From contig NC_133483.1 of the NCBI RefSeq assembly GCF_025370935.1, forward strand, positions 5,004,869 to 5,068,868: a stretch of DNA of 64,000 nucleotides, given 5' to 3'. A model generated the notes under the pieces. That model made no database searches. It saw nothing but the letters and a program-made list of their open reading frames with translations, and was not told the DNA's origin. Each line of letters begins with the position of its first letter. Position 1 is the stretch's first letter. Shown one piece after another: positions 57,357 to 64,000 of this stretch. A program made the position numbers and the translations under genes. This DNA comes from Choristoneura fumiferana. Taxonomy: Eukaryota; Arthropoda; Insecta; Lepidoptera; Tortricidae.

Positions 57357-57636
57357 ATCATCATCATCATCCACTGCTGGGAACAGGCCACTTCTTACAA
57401 TGAGAGGGCCTGGGCCATAATTCTCACGCAGGCCCAGTGTCAATTGGGAACTTGACACACACAGGTTTGTGCAGGAGTCCTCACGACGTTTCCTTCACCG
57501 TAAAAGTCGTGGTAAAATTCAAATGTAATTTTGCACATGAATTTCGAAAAACCCAGAGACGGACGAGCCCGAATTTGAACCCACGGTCCTCTGCTTCAGA
57601 CGCCATAGAGCAAACCATTCGGCCTACCACGTTCTT
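57357..57636 (-). mobile_element. SINE A, near full length
   Basis: CATCATCATCATCATCCACT, GAGAGGGCCTGGGCCATAAT, CCCGAATTTGAACCCACGGT and GCCTACCACG mark tail, body, B box and head. Confidence 0.8.
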
Positions 57637-58334
57637 TTTACGTACTTAAGCACCATAAATTAACCTATGAAACTGCACATTACACCCATATCGTAATTTT
57701 GACGATTAGGTACTTATACTATGCGCCTTTTGAAATTTAGCCAATTAAAAGTTTAACTATTATGAAATAGACGAGTTCATTGCATCGATAAATAGCGCAA
57801 GATAAAAAACGCGGCTATATTTACCGAGCATCCAAATTTGGGTAAGTCAAACAGAAATTTCATAATCTCTTCGGAGTTTCGAAGACGTCCCACCCGCAAA
57901 AGGGTCAGTCGGTTTACTAAAAACTTCATAACCTTATCTAATTTAGTTTACAGAGAGATTAATTAAAATCTCAAACTTCCTTAATTAAATAGGTGAAATA
58001 TCTTAATTAATGTAAGGCTGCGCCCAAAATACGATACTCTCGTTAACAAAGTTGCTATGCTACTTTTTGCAGGCGTTAACTGGAAAAAATAAATCGATAA
58101 AACACACAATCATACTGTTAAAATCATTACTCTTGCTTTTGGCTTTGCCGTGGTCGAGTAAAAAGATCTAAAGTGTTTTGTAAACAAACACAATCGTATT
58201 TTTTACATCTATGTTACTGGTTTAAAAATGTTTTTCCTTGTCTTAACCACAAGGAACTTGTTAAAGTACCTTATGCTTGTCAAAATTTCATTATATTACA
58301 TCACTTTATGACCTTGAATAAAAATTATAGGTGT
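57637..58334. other. Single-copy DNA, nothing recognised
   Basis: AT-rich, no signals. Confidence 0.4.
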
Positions 58335-58590
58335 CATCATCCCAGTCTATAATACGTCTCGCTGCTGGGCACAGGCCTCCTCTTAGAATGAGAGGACTCG
58401 GGCCCACGCGAGCCCAGTACGAATTGGGAACTTCATACTTTCACACACACCATTGAATTGTTTCGCAGGTTGTGCAGGTTTCCTCACGACGTTTGCCTTC
58501 ATTTACGGCTCGTGGTAAATTTCTGATTGATATATTTTCACACATGAATTTCGAAAAAACTTCTAGGCCACCACAGTTTCCTAGGCAGCC
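58335..58590 (-). mobile_element. SINE A, head-deleted
   Basis: CATCATCCCAGTCTATAATA, GCACAGGCCTCCTCTTAGAA and CCTTCATTTACGGCTCGTGG. The region from the B box to the A box is deleted, leaving TAGGCCACCACAGTTTCCTA from the head. Confidence 0.75.
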
Positions 58591-58593
58591 ACT

Positions 58594-58693
58594 GCCCAAT
58601 TGCATAATAAAGGTACAAGCAAATAATATTAGTGAAATTCCATACCAAATCGCTAATAACTATTAACATAATTAGTTTGTTATGCAATTGGGC
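58594..58693. mobile_element. 100-bp TIR mini-element
   Basis: GCCCAATTGCATAATAAA at the left and TTTGTTATGCAATTGGGC at the right are inverted. It abuts the end of the preceding SINE A. Confidence 0.7.
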
Positions 58694-58770
58694 CCACGTC
58701 TATTTTTACCGTGTATTGATATAAAATTATTATTTGCATTTAAATCTCGCAACAGATATGACGTGTCTCA

Positions 58771-58902
58771 GTACCCTTAGTGGAAGTTTACGGTTTCGCA
58801 AACGTTCCGCTAGAGGCGCTGTTCGTGTTTCCATACAAATTGAGATTTTACGCGAACGCGATCGAGACGTATTTTGTAACCGAAAACTTACACTAAGGGT
58901 AC
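58771..58902. mobile_element. 132-bp TIR element, TA-type
   Basis: GTACCCTTAGTGGAAGTTTA and AACTTACACTAAGGGTAC are inverted. TA sits at both ends just inside the outer base, as in Tc1/mariner MITEs. The interior holds CGCTAGAGGCGCTG. ORFs on both strands here are shadows. Confidence 0.7.
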
Positions 58903-59237
58903 AGATCAAATCGAATGTAAAGAGGGATTTCACGAACGGCCAAGTCAAGCGGGTAAAACTAAGCTTCGTCATATGGAATCAAAATGCGCCTAACAAACTT
59001 GTAGCTATGTTAAAATAATTGCTCGTTCAAGATGTTACGCCTGGTGGCCTGGTTCACAATACTCCAGTAAAACCGTTCCAGTAGCATGATACTGCGTTGC
59101 TCGATCGATCTTAAAATAAAAAAAAAAAAAAAAAACATTTATTGCCACATCATAATTACATACTTAGTTCAGTTGAGTATCAATCAAATTCATTACATGA
59201 TCAAAAAAAAATTGGAAATAAATAACCCAGCTACCTA

Positions 59238-59337
59238 TCCGCACTGGCCCGCGTGGGAACTATGGCCCAAGCCCTCTTGTTCTGAGAGGAGCCTGTGCCC
59301 AGCAGTGGGACGTATATAGGCTGGGATGATGATGATG
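59238..59337 (+). mobile_element. SINE A, 5'-truncated, with intact 14-bp duplication
   Basis: It starts in the body at TCCGCACTGGCCCGCGTGGG and ends in GGCTGGGATGATGATGATG. AACCCAGCTACCTA is repeated exactly on both sides (59,224-59,237 and 59,338-59,351), a target-site duplication typical of LINE-driven retroposition. Confidence 0.85.
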
Positions 59338-59351
59338 AACCCAGCTACCTA

Positions 59352-60177
59352 CGTTCCGCAATGGGTACCAATATCAGCGAATGCTGGACACATGGCAGCA
59401 TGCACCAGCGCTGATTTTCAGACCGGCCCCTTTAGCGGAGGCTAGTTGTAACATTATTATGACCAAAATCATTATTTGAAGACGTATAGTAAAAAAAATA
59501 TATTTATATTAAAATAACAAATAACAAACGAAACTAATTCAAATAAAAAAAACAAGCATGGTCTGACTGATTATAGTGAAAGTGTGATAAGTGTGTGGTA
59601 TGCTGTGCTGGTGCGTGTGTCGTCGGTTGCGTGTTGTGTGTGTTTAGAATGTAATTCTTTGTGAGTACATTAGTCCATCTTGTTCCCGCAACCATGTTGT
59701 GACCCCAAATGTATAGCTACTGCCCCGATTTTATTGGAATAATGTGAACCGGCATTGATTTTTACCTCTCGCGGGTTGGTACTCCTCGAACAGTAAAATA
59801 GTGCGTATTAAAAATTTTCCCACAAATGAAAAAATATGAATTATACATGTATAACCATGTTCTGTACACGGTACGAGGCTAATGTTTTAACTTTTTTTTC
59901 AAACTCATTTCTAAGTACTTATCTTCTGGACCGGGTTCTCGTTTGCTGTTTATTGCTTAACAATATCATCACATATTTTTGAGAAGCTGCATATTACTTA
60001 CATATTTAACGTTACGTTAGAGCTAGCTCGTACCTGCGGCTTCGACTCTTGAAAATTCCCTTTCCCGCGGGAATTTCGTAAAAATCCGAGCATCTGTAGA
60101 AAAATATGAAGGAACGTCTTATGCAACATTCAGCTTCTAGGTCAGAGTTTGCTCTGGGTGTTGATGAGTCAGTTTTA
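59352..60177. other. Single-copy DNA
   Basis: An A-run lies just upstream at about 59,112-59,130. GTGTGTGG-type low-complexity near 59,595-59,640. No genes. Confidence 0.4.
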
Positions 60178-60440
60178 GACGACCACATAACGCCATGGGT
60201 TAGAGAACTTGTCTATGAAGCTTGAGGTCCCGGGTTCGGTTCCCGGTCGGGGCATATATTTATATTGTGAATAATACCAACGTTCGTTATTCAGCTTTGG
60301 ATGTTTCATATTATATATTTATGTATGTATATAGCTACATAACCAATATGTTATTAAAATCCGTGGCTTAGCACCCTTAGTACAACTTTGCTTAGTTTGG
60401 GCTTAGATAAATTGGTATCAAAATGCATGGGCTTGTTTAT
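60178..60440 (+). mobile_element. SINE B, diverged copy
   Basis: GACGACCACATAACGCCATG, GAAGCTTGAGGTCCCGGGTT, then a diverged body ending TTGGTATCAAAATGCATGG. Both boxes carry substitutions. Confidence 0.7.
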
Positions 60441-60516
60441 TTGTATTTAGAGGATAATTCCATCGAATAAAAAAAAATCCAATCTGGAAGTACTAAACCA
60501 ATTTTTATTGTTATTT

Positions 60517-60783
60517 GACGACCAGATGGCCCAGTGGTTAGAGAACCTGACTACGAAGCTTGAGGTCCCGGTCGATCCCGTGTCGGGGCAGAATTTGTAT
60601 GAAAAAAAACGAATGTTCTGTTCTCGGTCTTGGGTGTACTCGTAATATGTATTAATATGTTTTATGTATCTATCTATATAATTATATTTATTCCGTTGCT
60701 AGTACCCATAACACAAGCTTTGCTAAGCTTACTTTGGGACTATAGGTCAATTGGTGTGAATTGTCCCGTGATATTTTTTTTTA
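60517..60783 (+). mobile_element. SINE B, copy with damaged B box
   Basis: The head GACGACCAGATGGCCCAGTG is intact, but the T-arm reads AGGTCCCGGTCGATCCCGTG, with several bases lost in the B box. The body and the GTCCCGTGATATTTTTTTT end are kept. Confidence 0.8.
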
Positions 60784-60909
60784 ATTCTAAAATTCTTTTC
60801 ATTTTAAGGGCTAATTTTAAGCAGCTATTAGCAGTATATTGAAGCAGTTCCGGTAACAGATAGTTTTATATGTTAAGATAATTCAGATATTTCCATACCA
60901 TTACTACTA

Positions 60910-60959
60910 NNNNNNNNNNNNNNNNNNNNNNNNNNNNNNNNNNNNNNNNNNNNNNNNNN
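60910..60959. other. Assembly gap of 50 N
   Basis: Fifty N bases, probably a fixed-size scaffold gap of unknown true length. The LINE at 60,960 starts directly at its right edge, so the gap probably hides the rest of a repeat. Confidence 0.95.
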
Positions 60960-62518
60960 TCCTCCATGGTCTCAGCCATGGGGCATGACTACAATATCAT
61001 CGGCGAATCGAAGGCGAGTGACGTACCCGCCATTAATGTTGATGCCTCGTCCTTTCCAGCCCAGAACCTTAAAAGCATCCTCCAACCAGTCAATCAATCT
61101 TCCAATCCAATCAATCAATCAAGTCGTCCAATCAGTCTTTGTTTTGAAGAATAAAGATTTATCTATCTATCTATCTATCTCCAATGCAGCGGTGAACAGT
61201 TTCAGAGAGATCACATCTCCTTGTCTGACTCCCGCTGCAGAGGAATAGGCTTCGTGCTCTGATCATTTAATCGGACGGACATAGTGGCGTTTTTGTACAG
61301 ACACTTCAACACTTCTTAAATACCGGTAGTCAAGTTGGCACCGCTGGAGAGCCTGCAGCACAGCCCAAGTCTCGATCGAATCGAAGGCTTTCTCGTGGTT
61401 CACAAATGCAAGGCAAAGGGGAGGTTATACTCTTCGGTCTTCTGTATAACCCGACGCAACGTACATGTGGTCTACGATACAACAGCCGTTTCGGAAGCCG
61501 GCTTGTTAGGGAGGCTGGAAATCGTGAAACCTGCTTGCGAGACGATTTGTGATGACCCTGGAAAACAGCTTGTAAACATGGCTCAGAAGTGAGATGGGTC
61601 TATAATTCTTCAGCAAGGTGTTATCACCTTTTTTGAAGATGAGCACCACCACTGTCTTCTGTTCCATGCTTTTGGCGTTCTCCTTTGGTGGAGGACGGAA
61701 CTAAACGGCGTCTGACGGTCCTTAAGGACTGGTTTACCAACGCCTTCTGGAGTTCGGCTATAATTTCATCGTCACTCGGGGCTTTGTCATTCTGAAGCTG
61801 TTTGAGGGCCATACTAATCTCGTACAGGCTGACGTCCGGATGTCTTCGTGATAGTGTCGGGTTAATCTAGCGCTCGGGTCTTTAGCTAGATTTTCGACGG
61901 GTGTTCGGGTTGTCGTGTCGCTATCCATAAATCTTCTCGACTTCCCCCAACAGCTCAGGTTTGGATGAAATGATTCTGCCGTCGTCGGTCTTCAACTTCA
62001 TTATCATCAATATAACTATATTTTGTACCCGTTATCACAATAAATATATTAATGATTATGACCGGCTTTGACTACCAGACAGATCTCTGGTAAACACTTT
62101 AGAGCCTCTGTTACGCTTAATAGCCTCTTCAATGCTTTTGGTATTAAATCGGCGTACATCGCGCTTCAGAGACTTTGAGATCTGCCTGCCTATTGAACTG
62201 CCGATAGCGACAAGCGTCACCAGAGGACTGTAGCAGCATCTCACGCCTCACCTCCATGAGCCTAAGGCCAGAGCGCGAGAGCCTATTGGTTATAGTACGA
62301 CGGGTTTTGAAGAAAATAGACCCGACCGTATGGACAGCTTCCACAAACCCGTCGTTGTAATCGTCCACGTCGCTACACAGGCATTCGAAACGGTTTTGAA
62401 GTTTGAGCTGAAAGCTCTCGGGGTTTTGGAGCTGAGCAGGTTCCGGGCGGAGCGTAGATTTCATCAGTAGAGACCTTTCAAGCTTGAACTGGATATTTAA
62501 TGAGCCTCGTACAGGCAA
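60960..62518 (-). pseudogene. RTE-like LINE polyprotein, endonuclease-RT linker and RT domain, decayed
   Basis: Reading the minus strand from 62,518: FQLKLQNRFECL and NRGSKVFTRDLSGSQSR (linker), KIYG, then NDKAPSDDEIIAELQKA (RT motif 1 region), VIQKTEEYNLPFAFVN followed by HEKAFDSIETWAVLQAL (motif A), GVRQGDVISLKLFTAAL (61,215-61,232 encodes GVRQGD) and RLRFADDIVVM (catalytic FADD at 60,996-61,007). In motif A the first Asp (D in V-D-Y-E-K) is Asn, which should abolish activity. There are stops, frame shifts, an inserted tail at 61,086 and about 70 bp of unrelated sequence near 62,000-62,070. The N-terminal endonuclease and the C-terminus are missing. The clade is inferred from these motifs. 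Confidence 0.8.
61086..61184 (+). mobile_element. Short retro-insertion inside the LINE
   Basis: The reading frame between TAAL and DAFK is split by about 99 bp that end in GAATAAAGATTT and four ATCT units. CTCCAA is present at both edges (61,080-61,085 and 61,179-61,184). This is a 5'-truncated LINE tail inserted in the opposite orientation to its host. Confidence 0.65.
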
Positions 62519-62999
62519 AAGATATTATGCGAAAATTTGGTTGGGAACTATTAATCGGCGAAACAATTTTCACCGAAAAATTAGAGAATCCCATATTAGT
62601 AGGTATTAGTTAACAATTAACAACTTCAGTTTTTAATTTTAATACTTGCTCATTAAAAGGGAAGTTTATTAAATCTTGCTTTTCAACAATATCAAAAATA
62701 TTATATTATTATTATATATATATTGCTCTTTCAATATTGGTTATATTTCAACAAAACAACAGACTTATACAGAAAGAAAGAAAAATAAGGGGAAAATACG
62801 AAAATACCGGTATTATTCCGGTATCCCCGGCAATCAAACCCATTACCGCATAGCCCTAGCCATTATGTTACAATATTTTTATTTTTGTAATATGCCATTT
62901 TAATAATTGCCTGTTAATTATGAGTATTTTCTTTAATTTCAGTTCACTTGAATGTTGGCTATCCAAGTTTAAGAAAAAAATATTTAAAGAATAAATTCC
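62519..62999. other. AT-rich DNA, nothing recognised
   Basis: An acceptor-like TTTCTTTAATTTCAG near 62,940 is followed by a short frame (SLECWLSKFKKKIFKE) and stop, too short to credit. Confidence 0.35.
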
Positions 63000-63324
63000 T
63001 TAAAAAAGCAGTTTATTGCATTTGAGCATTTAAGGCTGCTTGTAGTGAATTACTCAGTTAATATAATTATCTACTGTTTGCTTCAAAAAGTAGTTTGGTG
63101 TTATAATTTATTTAAAGGCAGTTACAGGACTTTCACTTCTTTGTAAATAATTACACTAAAAGGATTTATTGTCAAGAAACTTTACAAAAGGCGGCTAACT
63201 ACAAACACTGCCTTTTAAAGAATTACGATTATGCAATTGAAATGCCTTTAATTTTCAATTATAATTGTTAGTAATAATTCACTAAAAGGCAGCTTCGGGA
63301 CTTTTAGCTGCCTTTTTGTGAATT
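63000..63324. repeat. Cluster of AAAGGCAGCT units with terminal hairpin
   Basis: TTCACTAAAAGGCAGCTT and its variants occur in both orientations: AAGGCTGCTTGTAGTGAATT near 63,030, AAAGGCAGTTACAGGACTTT near 63,115, AAAAGGCGGCTAAC near 63,186, CTGCCTTTTAAAGAATTA near 63,210, and a near-perfect hairpin at 63,276-63,324. Probably a MITE family with internal repeats. Confidence 0.5.
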
Positions 63325-63794
63325 TAAATAGATTTTAAATAAAATCTCATAATGCATACCACAACTATTTCTTGATACAATTTAAATAAATAGGTAAAAT
63401 ATAATAAATAACAATGAAAATAAGATAGAACAGGCCCGTTTTTACTACTTAAAATCGTCATTGCGTCACATTTCTTACATAGCCTGATTAAAGTAAAAAA
63501 ACAATTGAAGACTGCTTTCGCCTTTTTCTCAAAAGTAAGTTTTGTCAGAAGACTGGCCTTTTTAAAATGAGGGCAGACCAACGGCTGTCATGTTGGTAAT
63601 CTTACTATATTGAACTTCCACCATTCACATTTACGTCAATAAGGTGAGGACTTGAACAACAGCAGCTCTGCTTAGTTCTTTACCTCTTCAAAAATTACTG
63701 TTTTATCTGTTTCTTTCATTGTATTTTGTTATGATATATTTTTGGCTTTGTGAATAAATATTCTTTTACCAGGTATTTATTATTTATTTTATTT
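63325..63794. other. AT-rich DNA, nothing recognised
   Basis: The 85-codon minus-strand frame at 63,324-63,581 has no supporting feature. Confidence 0.35.
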
Positions 63795-63960
63795 ATTATA
63801 AACGCAAAAGTTTTGTATGCGAATGGATGTTTGTTAGTCTTTCACGCAAAAACTACTGAACGGATTTGCATGAAATTTGGCTTACAGGTAAGTAATCAAT
63901 ATAGGCTACTTTTTATCCCGAAATAATGTATGGTTCCTGTGGATTCAAAAAAGGTTTAAG
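63795..63960 (-). repeat. Dispersed LINE-type 3' tail, inverted
   Basis: ATTATAAACGCAAAAGTTTT, TCACGCAAAAACTACTGAAC and CTACTTTTTATCCCGAAATA are the reverse complement of the family at 26,003 and 41,883. Confidence 0.6.
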
Positions 63961-64000
63961 CAACATAGCAAGTATGAGATGATAGCGTTAATCTAATACT

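Overview
The window is AT-rich (roughly two thirds A+T) eukaryotic nuclear DNA dominated by dispersed repeats. The repeat families point to a lepidopteran, most likely a moth: tRNA-derived SINEs with GATGATGAT tails, a LINE 3' tail ending in AATAAAGAG..TTGTATTG, A-tailed LINE 3' ends, many short inverted-repeat DNA elements (MITEs), and short TTAGG/CCTAA tracts like the lepidopteran telomere unit. No rRNA, functional tRNA, CRISPR array, operon or long intact protein-coding gene is visible. Assignment to Lepidoptera is inference from repeat content; no species can be named. Letter names for repeat families (A, B, C, D, EF, G, H) are local labels used in this annotation.

Layout. 0-3 kb: several inverted-repeat elements. 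5-13 kb: LINE tails, a SINE nested in a TIR element, a large composite palindrome with two tRNA-like units (10.95-11.58 kb) and two LINE 3' ends meeting tail to tail at 11.82 kb. 13.3-17.9 kb: a dispersed GACA-containing element, three weak exon-like segments and an AACCGAC-ended element. 18-30 kb: AT-rich single-copy DNA with a TTAA-flanked mini-element, a SINE B, a TA-flanked palindromic MITE beside a 52-bp tandem array, and more LINE and SINE ends. 30-45 kb: SINE A, A-tailed repeat G, a MITE split by repeat G, a symmetrical AT-rich element, the best exon-like segment (34,834-34,940) and an exon-like segment at 38,580. 45-60 kb: an exon-like segment ending in a stop (45,704-45,836), LINE 3' ends, many SINE A copies and several MITEs, three with clear target-site duplications. 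60.9-62.5 kb: after a 50-N assembly gap, a decayed RTE-like LINE on the minus strand, which is the only clear protein-coding relic of appreciable length.

Gene content. Five short segments have splice-like boundaries and open frames on the plus strand. Four have compatible reading phases (13.9, 16.8, 34.8 and 38.6 kb), so the window could be largely intronic DNA of one plus-strand gene with long introns. That is a weak hypothesis: the exons are short, no protein family is recognised, and phase agreement was noticed after the fact. The remaining open frames are mostly chance ORFs or readings through SINEs.

The most interesting signals are a tRNA-like SINE unit whose three dispersed versions differ by paired, compensatory stem changes; the composite palindrome built from two such units; and a set of very small TIR elements with intact TTAA, TA or 8-bp duplications.
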